64,000 bases of DNA from contig NZ_FOJI01000015.1 of NCBI RefSeq assembly GCF_900111235.1, forward strand, positions 37,007 to 101,006, given 5' to 3'. Every line of letters starts with the position of its first letter. The first letter of the stretch is position 1. Source of the DNA: [Clostridium] fimetarium. GTDB lineage: Bacteria; Bacillota; Clostridia; Lachnospirales; Lachnospiraceae. Position numbers and translations under genes: made by a program. Shown here one piece after another: positions 42,193 through 51,750 of this stretch. The notes below the pieces were generated by a model. It saw nothing but the letters and a program-made list of their open reading frames with translations. It was not told where the DNA came from and made no database searches.

Positions 42193-42621
42193 CTACTTTC
42201 TAGCAGTTTTCTGTTTTTCTCCCAAAATACCAAGTGCCTTAACAACTCCATCTATGATTGACTCTGGTCTAGCCGCACAACCTGGCACATAAACATCAAC
42301 TGGTAAAACCTTGTCGATTCCTCCAACAATATTGTAGCATTCAGCAAAAATACCGCCTGATGTTGCACAAATGCCAACTGCAACAACTACTTTTGGATCT
42401 GCCATTTGTTCATAAAGTTGCTTTATTACTGGAATATTCTGATCATTTACACTACCAGTAATCAGCAAAATATCTGCATGCTTTGGATTACCAGTATTAA
42501 TGATTCCAAAACGTTCAACGTCATATAGTGGTGTGAGGCAAGCGAGTACCTCAATGTCACAGCCATTGCAACTAGTACCATCATAATGTAATATCCAAGG
42601 TGATTTCTTAATAAAATTCAT
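42193..42621 (-). CDS. echC: Ech hydrogenase small subunit EchC
   Basis: The 142-residue NuoB-like subunit carries the proximal [4Fe-4S] cluster: DGTSCNGCDIEVLACLTPLY, VVAVGICATSGGIF and VYVPGCAARPESIIDGVVKA. The start is taken at the ATG at 42621 (MNFIKKSPW), preceded by GTGGGA; the frame extends to 42645. It links EchF to EchE. Confidence 0.93.
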   Translation of the reverse strand: MNFIKKSPWILHYDGTSCNGCDIEVLACLTPLYDVERFGIINTGNPKHADILLITGSVNDQNIPVIKQLYEQMADPKVVVAVGICATSGGIFAECYNIVGGIDKVLPVDVYVPGCAARPESIIDGVVKALGILGEKQKTARK

Positions 42622-42689
42622 ATTTCCCACTTTCTGAATAAACAATTTTTGTTTATTCCAAAATCCAGCATTAAATTGTGATTATATTT

Positions 42690-43550
42690 TTATTTAAAGA
42701 ATGATAAAACGACAAGATTAACAACTCCTAAAACGCCTGTAATAATCCAAGTTGACTTTATAGCCGCTTGCCATTTCAAACGTGCACATGCATTACCCAC
42801 TACTGTTTCAAATAGAAATACAGTTGAGCAGGCTGATATAGCCCATACTTTGCTAATTGGTGCATTGGTTGCAAAAAACAGATAAACCAAAGTTAAAACT
42901 ATAATTGTTTCATACCAATGCGCTATTTGTATAACAGCCAAATCTCTTCCAGAATATTCAGTTGTGATTCCTCCAACAATTTCTTGATGTGCATGATGAC
43001 TCATACTCAAATCAAATGGTGCCTTTCTCAATTTGTACAACAATATAAATACAAGACCTAAAAATACTCCAGGTAAATATACAATTGCAGGCGTTGACTC
43101 TGAAACAATATCCCTAATAAAGAATGATCCACTCGCATAATATAAACTTGCGCCTATTATTAAAACCATCGGCTCGTAAGCCATCATCATTAAAAGTTCT
43201 CTTTCTGAACCAATTACACTATATGGAGAATTTGAAGCATAGCCTCCTAATACAAAGAAAATTGACCCTAATGTTAGAACAAATATTGCAAGCAGTATAT
43301 CACCGCCTAGTAGCATAATAACTGTAGTAAAGATTACAAATATCAAAGAAATGTATACATAAAATCTGTGAAATGGATTAACTTCGATTGATTCTTTCCC
43401 TATAAGCTTAAAAACATCATAAAATGGTTGTAATAAAGGAGGTCCTTTTCTTCCTTGCAATCTAGCTGATATTATTCTATCAAGTCCTGTGAGTAATCCT
43501 CCTAAAATTGGTGCTAAAACAATTATTAAAACGATACGAAGTATAAACAT
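42690..43550 (-). CDS. echB: Ech hydrogenase membrane subunit EchB
   Basis: The 286-residue NuoH-like protein has about eight membrane segments with the conserved cytoplasmic loops GGLLTGLDRIISARLQGRKGPP, LLMMMAYEPMVL and RKAPFDLSMSHHAHQEIVGG. It forms the joint between the peripheral arm and the ion-pumping module. The stop of echA and the start of echB overlap by one base. Confidence 0.94.
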   Translation of the reverse strand: MFILRIVLIIVLAPILGGLLTGLDRIISARLQGRKGPPLLQPFYDVFKLIGKESIEVNPFHRFYVYISLIFVIFTTVIMLLGGDILLAIFVLTLGSIFFVLGGYASNSPYSVIGSERELLMMMAYEPMVLIIGASLYYASGSFFIRDIVSESTPAIVYLPGVFLGLVFILLYKLRKAPFDLSMSHHAHQEIVGGITTEYSGRDLAVIQIAHWYETIIVLTLVYLFFATNAPISKVWAISACSTVFLFETVVGNACARLKWQAAIKSTWIITGVLGVVNLVVLSFFK

Positions 43551-45460
43551 TACTTAGCCACCCCCAAAATTAATAGTAAAACTCCAACACATAAAATTGT
43601 CAGTGCAATCATATTACTCATCAATGACATCCTATGATTTCCCAAATAATCTTTCAAATACCAGTTGTGAAGTTCAACTTCACGTTTAACACCGATTGCT
43701 CCATTAAAAGTTACATTATCACCCGAGTTTTCTCCACCCATATAGATTGGTGCTATTCTACGTTTATCATTTTTGTGTAAAGGAATAAAACTAAGTGGTA
43801 AAATCAAAAGCATACTAAGCATTACCAGCATCAGCGTTGCATTACTTGAGCTGATTATTGTTAATGATTCTGTTCCAAATGCTTTAGATAAATATGGAAT
43901 AATTGCAAACTCTGAAATCAAAGGGAATCCCATACAAGCTGATATAACAAGTACTGCCTGAATAGAAATTGGTACTTCCTCTTCAATATGAAATTTGTGC
44001 TTTATATGCTTATTCACACTTGCATTCGCCACTAATTTTCCCATCCATTTTGTCCAATAGAAAAGTGTAGCCGCACTTCCATATGCAAGGATAACAACAA
44101 TCAAGACATTATTTGAATCAATAAATGCTTTCATAGCTGCCCATTTTGATATTAGCATACCAAATGGTGCAAGGAACATTCCTGCGATACCAATCAACAT
44201 ATAAATCGTCAATTTTTGTGATACATGCATTAAAATATCCATGTTTTCGACATCTCTGCTTCCTAACTGATGTTCGATAGAACCAACTGATAAGAATAAA
44301 AGAGACTTTGATATTGAATGGAATATTACAAGCATAATAGCAGCCCAAATTGATTCTGGTGTTCCTATACTTGCACACATTACAATCAATCCTAAATTTG
44401 CTATTGTTGAATACGCTAAAATTTTCTTTGCATCACTTTGCGCAATTGCTGTTAATGAGCATGCAAGGAATGTAACACCACCTACCAAAGTAACAACCCT
44501 GCCTACCGAAGTTGTTCCAAGTAAAGGTGCCAACCTTATTATGAGATATACGCCAGCCTTTACCATTGTTGCTGAATGAAGTAATGCTGATGAAGGTGTA
44601 GGTGCAACCATTGCGCCGAGTAACCATGATGAAAATGGAAGCTGTGCTGATTTTGTAAGTGCTGCAATACAAAGTAGGAATACAGGAATAAGTACCATAC
44701 TCTCCGGTTTCATTGCGATCAAAGTTGATAGTTCTAACGTATTATAATTAATTCCTATCATTACGATTGCAATTGCAAATGCAAGTCCACCTCCCACATT
44801 AATTGTCAAAGCTCGGAAGGAATTGTTCTTAGCCTCAGCTGTTTTTGTATAACCAATAAGTAAATAAGAACAAAAAGATGTGATTTCCCAACAGAAATAA
44901 ATCCACATTAAATTGTTACTTAAAACTAATCCAAACATAGCTGAAAGGAATAGAAATAATACCCCAAAAAAGAAGGATTTTCTTTGAGGGTATTTATCAT
45001 GATGAATATGATACCATTTCATATATCCAACAGCATATATGCATATCAAACTTCCTATGATTCCTACGATTAAAACCATAATACCTGATAGTTTATCAAA
45101 AACTATACTTGATTCAACCTCTATTCCATTCTTTTGGGTAAATTCAAACCAAAGTATTAAAGGTGTTTGAATTGCTGCAAAAATTGATACCAAATACTTT
45201 TTGTTTTTAATACCCATTGTTATGATATAAACTGCCATCAATACTTCAACAACGATTATAATAATATCAATAACTTCTTCATTTTGAAATGATAATATGA
45301 GTCCGTCATTAAAATACTGAACTACAGTAATAATTGTTAAAATTGCAGTAATCAAGCCACCTACCAATACGATTGTATTTCTAATCTTTTCCTTTCTGAT
45401 TAAGAATATCAAAAAGGATGTTAATAATGGAAATAAAATTAATATCGAAATTAAACTCAT
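43550..45460 (-). CDS. echA: Ech hydrogenase membrane subunit EchA
   Basis: The 636-residue protein is an NuoL/Mrp-antiporter-like subunit with about 16 membrane segments; visible marks are WYFCWEITSFCSYLLIGYTK-like text, LPFSSWLLGAMVAPTPSSAL with the conserved quinone/ion-channel helix, and LLHSATMVKAGVYLIIR. It pumps H+ or Na+ when ferredoxin is oxidised. First gene of the operon; the promoter and operator lie about 150 bp upstream. Confidence 0.94.
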   Translation of the reverse strand: MSLISILILFPLLTSFLIFLIRKEKIRNTIVLVGGLITAILTIITVVQYFNDGLILSFQNEEVIDIIIIVVEVLMAVYIITMGIKNKKYLVSIFAAIQTPLILWFEFTQKNGIEVESSIVFDKLSGIMVLIVGIIGSLICIYAVGYMKWYHIHHDKYPQRKSFFFGVLFLFLSAMFGLVLSNNLMWIYFCWEITSFCSYLLIGYTKTAEAKNNSFRALTINVGGGLAFAIAIVMIGINYNTLELSTLIAMKPESMVLIPVFLLCIAALTKSAQLPFSSWLLGAMVAPTPSSALLHSATMVKAGVYLIIRLAPLLGTTSVGRVVTLVGGVTFLACSLTAIAQSDAKKILAYSTIANLGLIVMCASIGTPESIWAAIMLVIFHSISKSLLFLSVGSIEHQLGSRDVENMDILMHVSQKLTIYMLIGIAGMFLAPFGMLISKWAAMKAFIDSNNVLIVVILAYGSAATLFYWTKWMGKLVANASVNKHIKHKFHIEEEVPISIQAVLVISACMGFPLISEFAIIPYLSKAFGTESLTIISSSNATLMLVMLSMLLILPLSFIPLHKNDKRRIAPIYMGGENSGDNVTFNGAIGVKREVELHNWYLKDYLGNHRMSLMSNMIALTILCVGVLLLILGVAK

Positions 45461-45616
45461 ACGCTACCTCTTGTCCTAAAATTTGTAAAGTAAACACTTA
45501 AAATAAACCTTTAAATTAACTGTATGTATTAGTTTGTTCTAATATTGACACAAAAATGCGACATTATTTGTTTTTATTACAAACATAGGCACTTATGTTA
45601 GGCATTAGATTAATAT

Positions 45617-45644
45617 ATTATAACACTTTGGTGTTATTTTACAA
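45617..45644 (-). promoter_or_regulatory. Sigma-A promoter of the ech-hyp operon
   Basis: TTGTAA (45644-45639), 16 bp, TATAAT (45622-45617) on the minus strand. The predicted start near 45610 leaves a 150-nt leader containing one small hairpin (AACATA/TATGTT); I recognise no riboswitch. Confidence 0.75.
45620..45637. promoter_or_regulatory. 18-bp palindrome inside the ech promoter
   Basis: ATAACAC (45620-45626) and GTGTTAT (45631-45637) form perfect 7-bp arms with TTTG between. The palindrome fills the spacer and touches the -10, a classical repressor position. It does not match the Rex, Fur or FNR consensus I know. Confidence 0.6.
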
Positions 45645-45689
45645 TATTCGCTTTAGATTGTTCTTAATTTAATACATAGAATTTAGTAT

Positions 45690-45716
45690 AAAAAAAAGAA
45701 ACTATTAAATAGTTCC
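45690..45716 (-). terminator. Terminator overlapping the yoaK-like stop codon
   Basis: GAAACTAT (45698-45705) pairs with ATAGTTCC (45709-45716) with one mismatch. On the minus strand eight T follow. The stop codon lies in the loop, so ribosomes may influence termination. Confidence 0.65.
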
Positions 45717-46439
45717 CTTTTTCTCATTACTATTTTGAATAAACATAACAATAAATGCAAGACACAACACACTGCAACAAAATAAAATCGATTTTTCAAA
45801 AAATATATATGTTAATAATGTTCCAATAATTGCTCCTAAAACGAATAATAAATCAATTGTATAATACCATATACTTTTCTTTTTTAAATTTTTATCTCCA
45901 TGCTTCCAATAGAGGAACAACAATTCAGTTGCTGTTCTCAAATTTCCTGTACACATAGTAGTTGAGCATACATTCCCTTTGATTTTACGAAAGCTATCAG
46001 TTTGTAGTGCACAAACAAACGACACTGTTATATTCGCTAACATATTTAGATTTTGTGGTAGAAATGCGACAAAAAATAAAAGTATAATTTCCAATACAAT
46101 TATAATCTGTCGCCAATGAATTCTATTATTATTCTTATAAATCAATTTTATAATTTCTGCTATAAATACGCCGAAAATGAACGCTAATATTGGAATAAAA
46201 TAACGAAATGCCATTTCCCAATTTTTTTCTGCTAAATTCATGCCCAGAAGTACTACATTTCCAGTCTGTGCATTCGCAAATACTTTCCCTCTGCATATAA
46301 ATGTATATGCATCCAAAAATCCTCCAGTTATCGCTAATAGAATACCCATGAATATAGATTCTGACATTTGTTGTTTCACTTGTAGTTTTATTTGTTGTTT
46401 CATTTCTGTTTTTGTTTCTGTTTTCATTTCTGTTTTCAT
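45705..46439 (-). CDS. YoaK family (DUF1275) membrane protein
   Basis: The protein of about 244 residues has six membrane segments in the DUF1275/YoaK pattern: GILLAITGGFLDAYTFICRG, VFANAQTGNVVLLGMNLAE and CSTTMCTGNLRTATELLF. The family is of unknown function, possibly transport. The first 27 residues are a Lys/Thr/Gln/Glu repeat (MKTETKTEMKQQ) encoded by a short tandem repeat, so the real start may be anywhere from the ATG at 46439 to the internal MSESIFMG. I chose 46439 because GGATGG lies about 10 bases upstream. Confidence 0.8.
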   Translation of the reverse strand: MKTEMKTETKTEMKQQIKLQVKQQMSESIFMGILLAITGGFLDAYTFICRGKVFANAQTGNVVLLGMNLAEKNWEMAFRYFIPILAFIFGVFIAEIIKLIYKNNNRIHWRQIIIVLEIILLFFVAFLPQNLNMLANITVSFVCALQTDSFRKIKGNVCSTTMCTGNLRTATELLFLYWKHGDKNLKKKSIWYYTIDLLFVLGAIIGTLLTYIFFEKSILFCCSVLCLAFIVMFIQNSNEKKGTI

Positions 46440-46587
46440 TTTCAATTAACCATCCATTTTTCTATTATTGAGATTATAGCCTACTATTTAAAAATTTTCA
46501 AGTTTGAATTCTACTTGTCAACGTTTACTCTCAAATAAAATACTCAATGGAATGGTCAATTGAATGATTCAATATAAAATGTAATTC

Positions 46588-46899
46588 TTATGATTTTATC
46601 ATATCTAATATTGCTGATTTAGGCCTAACTCCTATCGAAGTGCTACTGACTTTCCCATTTTCCATAACAACAAGCGTAGGAATTGTCATGATTTTAAATT
46701 GCATTGCTAGTTCCGGCTGCTCATCTACATTAATTTTACATATTTTCGCACCAGTAGCTTCTACTGATAGTTCTTCTATTAATGGTAATAACATTCTACA
46801 TGGAGCACACCATTCAGCCCAAAAATCGAGCAGTACTGGTGTCTGTGAGTTAATAACCTCTTTATCAAAATTATCTTTTGTTATGTGTAATGCTGCCAT
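46588..46899 (-). CDS. trxA: Thioredoxin
   Basis: The 103-residue protein has the active site WAEWCAPCRMLLPLIEEL (Cys31 and Cys34), the cis-Pro segment IMTIPTLVVMENGK and the standard length. It reduces disulfides in the cytoplasm with thioredoxin reductase. The start is the ATG at 46899, with AAGGAG upstream. Its promoter at 46942-46982 carries the TGTGA-N5-TCACA palindrome shared with two sulfur-related promoters, so it is probably under the local Crp/Fnr regulator. Confidence 0.95.
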   Translation of the reverse strand: MAALHITKDNFDKEVINSQTPVLLDFWAEWCAPCRMLLPLIEELSVEATGAKICKINVDEQPELAMQFKIMTIPTLVVMENGKVSSTSIGVRPKSAILDMIKS

Positions 46900-46941
46900 A
46901 GTAACTCCTTTATGAAATTCATTATTTTTTTTATTAATTTC

Positions 46942-46982
46942 ATTATACCAAAAATACATATCTTCTCTGTGAGTAAGTCACA
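46942..46982 (-). promoter_or_regulatory. Thioredoxin promoter with Crp/Fnr-like site
   Basis: The palindrome TGTGAGTAAGTCACA lies at 46968-46982. On the minus strand it is followed by ACAGAG at the -35 position and, 17 bp on, by the -10 TATAAT (46947-46942). The site centre (46975) is 28 bp from the first base of the -10, near -40. The -35 is poor, as in activator-dependent promoters. Confidence 0.7.
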
Positions 46983-47042
46983 TAATTATAATATATATTT
47001 AAATTTTTATAATTGAGTTTTATTATCCCTATTCAAAAATAA

Positions 47043-47083
47043 AAAAATAGCCAAAGTGTACAATTATTGCACTTTAGCTATTT
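47043..47083 (-). terminator. Terminator after the 48-residue gene
   Basis: AAATAGCCAAAGTG (47045-47058) pairs with CACTTTAGCTATTT (47070-47083) with one mismatch. On the minus strand it is followed by TTTTTTTATTTTT. Confidence 0.75.
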
Positions 47084-47116
47084 AGAAATTAAATTTAAAT
47101 TATGATTTTAATACTG

Positions 47117-47263
47117 TCATCGCTTTTGATTTATCGGTTGTAGTCCTTCTTTTTTTACATTGTGCTGCTGGTTTTGGTTCTCGACTTTTACCTTTTCAGT
47201 AACGCTATTAAACTCTTGGTTACTAATTTTTTGCTGCATCTTTTCCGTTTCACTCTTATTCAT
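47117..47263 (-). CDS. Small polar protein of 48 residues, unknown
   Basis: ATG at 47263, preceded by GAGGTGA, opens a 48-codon frame ending in TGA at 47117-47119, and a strong terminator follows 35 bp later. The product starts MNKSETEKMQQKISNQEFNS and is rich in Lys, Gln, Asn and Glu, with no Cys, Trp or membrane segment. It lies downstream of guaB on the same strand. A good ribosome site plus a dedicated terminator make it a likely real gene. Function unknown. Confidence 0.6.
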   Translation of the reverse strand: MNKSETEKMQQKISNQEFNSVTEKVKVENQNQQHNVKKEGLQPINQKR

Positions 47264-47360
47264 ATAATCACCTCGCATTTAGTATCTACTCAAAATACGA
47301 AATTATGCATTATAGATATTAGTTAATCGAATTAACGATAGTAAGCTTTCTATGTTTCTC

Positions 47361-48869
47361 TTACTTCGTGAGTGTTATATTTTTATCCTTTAATACGACG
47401 TCATGTGCGCCACCCTCAACAATACTTACAGAAGAAACCAAAGTGAGTTTCGCATTTTTCTGTAATTCTGGAATACTTAAGGCACCACAATTGCACATTG
47501 TTGAACGAACTTTGTTTAAGGAAATGATCAAATTATCATGTAGGCTTCCAGCATATGGTACGTAGGAATCAACGCCTTCTTCAAATGAAAGCTTGGAATC
47601 GCCTCCCATGTCATATCTTTGCCAGTTTCTTGCTCTTGCAGATCCTTCTCCCCAATATTCTTTCATATAGTTACCATTTACAATAACTTTATTGGTAGGA
47701 CTTTCATCAAAACGAGAGAAATATCTTCCAAGCATACAAAAATCACATCCCATAGCAAGTGCCAGTGTAATATGATAATCATTAACAATACCACCGTCTG
47801 CACAGATTGGTATATAAACACCTGTTTCTTCAAAATATTCGTCTCTTGCCTTAGCTACTTCGATAGCAGCTGTAGCTTGTCCACGGCCGATACCTTTTGT
47901 CTCACGAGTGATACAAATTGATCCACCACCGATACCTATTTTAATAAAATCAGCACCTGCTTCGGCTAGGAATCGAAAGCCATCACTGTCTACAACATTG
48001 CCCGCACCAATCTTAACACTGCTACCAAATTTTTCACGAACATATGCAATCGTAATCTTCTGCCATTCCGAAAAACCTTCTGATGAATCAATGCACAAAA
48101 TATCTGCGCCAGCTTCAACCAATGCAGGAACACGTTCTGCATAATCTCTTGTATTAATACCGGCTCCTACAACATATCTCTTTGAAGAATCCAATAATTC
48201 AAATGGATTTTCTTTGTGTGAATCATAATCTTTTCTAAATACAAACGAAACTAGTCGTTGGTTTTTATCAAGGATTGGTAACGCATTGAGTTTATGTTCC
48301 CATATAATATTGTTCGCTTCTTTTAAGCTTGTATCATCTTTTGCATAAATAACATTTTCGATTGGCGTCATAAACTCGCTAACCTTTGTATTTTTGTCCA
48401 AACGGCTGACACGATAATCTCTGCTTGTTACAATTCCGATTAATTTGCCGTTAGGTGTACCGTCATCAGTGACAGCAACCGTTCCATGTCCTGTTTCTTC
48501 TTTTAAAACGAGAATATCTTCTAATGTCTGATCTGGTCTAATGTTAGAATCACTTGAAGCAAATCCAGCTTTATAGTTTTTAACTGTTCTAACCATTTTT
48601 ACTTGTTGTTCAATACTTTGAGATCCATAAATAAAAGAAATACCGCCTTCTTTTGCAAGTGCAATCGCCATTTTATCATCTGAAACAGATTGCATAATGG
48701 CAGAAACGAGCGGAATATTCATAGAGATTTCAGGTTCTTCACCTCTTTTAAATTTTGTAATTGGTGTTCTTAGCGAAGCATTTGCTGGTATGCATTCTGT
48801 AGAAGAATACCCTGGTACCAATAAATATTCACTGAAAGTATGTGATGGTTCATCATAATAATATGCCAT
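47361..48869 (-). CDS. guaB: IMP dehydrogenase
   Basis: The 502-residue enzyme oxidises IMP to XMP, the first step of guanine nucleotide synthesis. Two CBS domains sit at about 110-220 ([40 protein letters not shown]). The catalytic loop is [20 protein letters not shown] with Cys319, and [21 protein letters not shown] binds phosphate. The flap and C-terminus have [17 protein letters not shown]. The start is the ATG at 48869 with AAGGAG upstream, behind a good promoter. Confidence 0.95.
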   Translation of the reverse strand: MAYYYDEPSHTFSEYLLVPGYSSTECIPANASLRTPITKFKRGEEPEISMNIPLVSAIMQSVSDDKMAIALAKEGGISFIYGSQSIEQQVKMVRTVKNYKAGFASSDSNIRPDQTLEDILVLKEETGHGTVAVTDDGTPNGKLIGIVTSRDYRVSRLDKNTKVSEFMTPIENVIYAKDDTSLKEANNIIWEHKLNALPILDKNQRLVSFVFRKDYDSHKENPFELLDSSKRYVVGAGINTRDYAERVPALVEAGADILCIDSSEGFSEWQKITIAYVREKFGSSVKIGAGNVVDSDGFRFLAEAGADFIKIGIGGGSICITRETKGIGRGQATAAIEVAKARDEYFEETGVYIPICADGGIVNDYHITLALAMGCDFCMLGRYFSRFDESPTNKVIVNGNYMKEYWGEGSARARNWQRYDMGGDSKLSFEEGVDSYVPYAGSLHDNLIISLNKVRSTMCNCGALSIPELQKNAKLTLVSSVSIVEGGAHDVVLKDKNITLTK

Positions 48870-48903
48870 TTTTTATTAACTCCTTAAGAAAAATTATACT
48901 TGA

Positions 48904-48932
48904 ATTATATATGCTATTTATGGAAAACACAA
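48904..48932 (-). promoter_or_regulatory. Sigma-A promoter of guaB
   Basis: TTGTGT (48932-48927), 17 bp, TATAAT (48909-48904) on the minus strand, about 40 bp upstream of the ATG. I see no purine riboswitch or PurR-like box in the short leader. Confidence 0.65.
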
Positions 48933-49013
48933 GTCGTTTTGACGATATCCACTAATATACGTTGATATATATCATTTTTAATTGCATTTCAAATACAAAG
49001 ATCCATTATCTTT

Positions 49014-49039
49014 ATTATAAATGTACAAGCATTTATAAT
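49014..49039. other. Perfect 10-bp hairpin over the stop codon of the LysM/GH18 gene
   Basis: ATTATAAATG (49014-49023) pairs with CATTTATAAT (49030-49039), loop of six. It overlaps the stop codon at 49033. No T tract follows on the gene strand. Confidence 0.5.
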
Positions 49040-50310
49040 ACTTTATCTATCTCGTACTGCGAATTAATGACCAACCACATCTGTGGAAACCAGGTCATAA
49101 TATTCCAAATACTGATACCCTTTAATCCGAATTCCGGTACGACCTTTACAAAGTTATCTATACTTCTTGCATCCCAAAACCGAACGACATATTCATCACC
49201 TGCGATATATGTAAAATATGCAGTGTTCGTGATTTCATCAAATTGAATCTCTGTATTATTTTCTAGAGCAATTTGAATTGCTGAATCATAACTGATTGAC
49301 ATCCCCATTGATACATTCGGAATATAAGGTAACTTCCATACATATCCTATAACGTTTACTCCGCCAAGTATTTTTTCGGCCGGTATTAATCTAGTTGAAT
49401 ATTCAATAAATCGTCTTAAAGTTTCCATCGAAGTTGTTCCTGGAGGGATTCCTTGCGTATATCCAAATGTATAGCTTATTAAAGTAATGCCATCTACTTT
49501 TTGCGCAAGTTTAGTATAATCAAGTCCTGGAAAAATAATTCCAGTCAATAATTGAAAAATACGAATACTAAAGGTAATGAATACTTTATATCCCGCCTTT
49601 GATAGACGATCAGTGAATTTTATAACTAAGTCTTCATATAGACTACGATCACTCGGGCTTAAATATGGTGTATTAATGCTCAATCCACTGTATCCTTTGG
49701 TTTGTAGAATACGAAGAACATTATTAAATAATCGCTCCTGATTTTCCTTGCTTGATATTATCGAATGTACTACATTAATTTCTTCTTCCAAACTTTTTGA
49801 TAATGCTGTCAGCATCATAATAGGCGCAACGCCGTATGCTTTCGCCATCTGAATAATTTCATTATCTTCAATATCATTTATATCTCCTTGCGCTGTCACC
49901 TCATAACTGTAAACAGTCAACGTGGTTAAAAACGGTAATGTCTTCTTTAGTACACTCATATCAATAAATGGATATGCATAACTATTGGTTGCTATTGCCC
50001 TGATTTTATCCCCCTCATACTTTATCACAATTATCTCTCCTGGATAAATATATTCTCTATCTGAAAGATACGGATTATTCCGTAGAAGATCAAATATAGT
50101 AACTTTATATTTATCCGCAATACTGTCTAAAGTATCATTCTGCTGGATTGTATAAGTAATCTCAGGATGAAGTATTACAAGGGTTTCTCCCACAGCTAAT
50201 CTAACTGGGATATTTATTCCATTTTCAATTATTAGTCTTTCCGCTGATACACTATATTTATCAGCAATAGAATTAATCGTTTCTCCACTTTGAACTACGT
50301 GAATTGTCAT
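49033..50310 (-). CDS. LysM plus GH18-like protein (SleL/YaaH type), catalytic motif degenerate
   Basis: The 425-residue protein has two LysM peptidoglycan-binding repeats (MTIHVVQSGETINSIADKYS, residues 1-48; TYTIQQNDTLDSIADKYKV, 52-98) followed by a GH18-type barrel of about 310 residues. This is the architecture of SleL/YaaH spore cortex glucosaminidases. The catalytic strand that reads G-x-x-IDFE in active enzymes reads GYSGLSINTPYL (207-218) here: Asp is Asn and Glu is Pro. It is therefore likely a binding protein rather than a hydrolase. No signal peptide, as usual for spore-coat-delivered members. The start is the ATG at 50310, behind GGAGG. Confidence 0.85.
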   Translation of the reverse strand: MTIHVVQSGETINSIADKYSVSAERLIIENGINIPVRLAVGETLVILHPEITYTIQQNDTLDSIADKYKVTIFDLLRNNPYLSDREYIYPGEIIVIKYEGDKIRAIATNSYAYPFIDMSVLKKTLPFLTTLTVYSYEVTAQGDINDIEDNEIIQMAKAYGVAPIMMLTALSKSLEEEINVVHSIISSKENQERLFNNVLRILQTKGYSGLSINTPYLSPSDRSLYEDLVIKFTDRLSKAGYKVFITFSIRIFQLLTGIIFPGLDYTKLAQKVDGITLISYTFGYTQGIPPGTTSMETLRRFIEYSTRLIPAEKILGGVNVIGYVWKLPYIPNVSMGMSISYDSAIQIALENNTEIQFDEITNTAYFTYIAGDEYVVRFWDARSIDNFVKVVPEFGLKGISIWNIMTWFPQMWLVINSQYEIDKVL

Positions 50311-50445
50311 ATTTGTGCCTCCAAACAATATTTACTTAATTATATGATGGCTCGTTTAAAAGCATACCCACTTGGCCTTTATGATTTTTTCTTTAATATA
50401 TTAATTATTCATTATAATAAAATAGAATAAGTCACCCAAAATAGG

Positions 50446-51471
50446 TCATAGAATTTTTCTAAAGAAAGGCAACTTCATCAATAACAAACTTGTTATCCAT
50501 GATAAAATAAAAATCACTAACGAAATAACAATCCAAAATATGACGGTCCAATATTTATAAGGATTTACTTTAAGAAACTTATATAATGCATTTACAAATA
50601 CCATATGCAGTATATATATACCAAAACTGCATCTTGCAAATGAATCTATACAAGCCTTGGCATTTCTGCCCCAATGAACTTCTGGCAAGGTTTTAAAGGT
50701 AAGAAAAATCAAGATTACCATAACTATAGTAATGATATTATTATAGTTATACGCATCAAATAGAATTTTCAAATATGCAGATACAATATATAGAGATACC
50801 AAGCACACACACCACGCTATTCCGATAACTTTCCCAGAAACTTTCTTTCGATAATTCCCCAAATAATATCCCAAGACCAAATAAAATGGGAATATCGTTG
50901 AAATCTGAATATAAAATGCAGAACTAATTCCGTAGTGAGCCAATCGCACTAACACACTATTAAAAACGAAATTTAAAATCAAGAAGTATTTTATTTCTCT
51001 CTCACTCGCATATTTTATCCAAGTTCGCAAAAAAGGAATAATAAGATAAAGACCAATAAGCATATATAAATACCATAAATGAACCCATGATTTCCCTTGA
51101 ATCATATTAATAATTGTCTTTCCAATCTGATCAAACGATATAGCGTGCTCAATAAAAATCAATTCCATCCAGGCATATATCACACCAAATATACAAAGAA
51201 CCGAAACAATTCTTATTATTGACTTTTTGAAGTTATATTCTTTTTCTGGATTCAGTTGCAGATATCCAGTAATCATAACAAAAATTGGAACTGCGAAACA
51301 CAAAGAGTTGAAAAAAATCAAGCAAATGGTTGTATCCGTTCCAACCCAAAAGGTTAACCTCCCTAAATAAACAACGTGTATCATAATAACTGCAAATGCC
51401 GATATTATTCTAAGATAGTCAATCCACATTTTTCTTTTATTAACGTTAATATTTGCACTTACTTCTCCCAT
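50446..51471 (-). CDS. Acyltransferase 3 family membrane protein
   Basis: The 341-residue protein has about 10 membrane segments and the family start MWIDYLRIISAFAVIMIHVV with the conserved His, followed by FFNSLCFAVPIFVMITGYLQL. It probably O-acetylates a surface polymer. The start is the ATG at 51471 with GGAG upstream. It stands outside the polysaccharide operon as a single gene between the LysM/GH18 gene and the divergent DUF6132 gene. Confidence 0.85.
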   Translation of the reverse strand: MGEVSANINVNKRKMWIDYLRIISAFAVIMIHVVYLGRLTFWVGTDTTICLIFFNSLCFAVPIFVMITGYLQLNPEKEYNFKKSIIRIVSVLCIFGVIYAWMELIFIEHAISFDQIGKTIINMIQGKSWVHLWYLYMLIGLYLIIPFLRTWIKYASEREIKYFLILNFVFNSVLVRLAHYGISSAFYIQISTIFPFYLVLGYYLGNYRKKVSGKVIGIAWCVCLVSLYIVSAYLKILFDAYNYNNIITIVMVILIFLTFKTLPEVHWGRNAKACIDSFARCSFGIYILHMVFVNALYKFLKVNPYKYWTVIFWIVISLVIFILSWITSLLLMKLPFFRKIL

Positions 51472-51669
51472 AAATATCTCCACTATTACATATCATCCAT
51501 ACCAAACATTATATAGTCCGAACGGAACATACTTTATTATGCATTTATTATCAAGTTATGTGTGTTTTGTAAAGGTGTGCATAGTATTATATAAAGTCAT
51601 TTCAGTTTCTTGTACTGAACTACTCATGACTAAATTCACAAGAATACGATGGCTATTTTTCAAAACAAA

Positions 51670-51711
51670 TGTGATTTCATCACAGATTAACTCCATCTAT
51701 ATTGTTATAAT
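51670..51711 (+). promoter_or_regulatory. DUF6132 promoter with Crp/Fnr-like site
   Basis: The palindrome TGTGATTTCATCACA (51670-51684) is followed by ACAGAT and, 18 bp after that, TATAAT (51706-51711). The site centre (51677) is at about -41. The arrangement matches the thioredoxin and rhodanese promoters. Confidence 0.7.
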
Positions 51712-51750
51712 TTCAATTATTAAGCAACTATACTACGGAGGTAAAATAAA

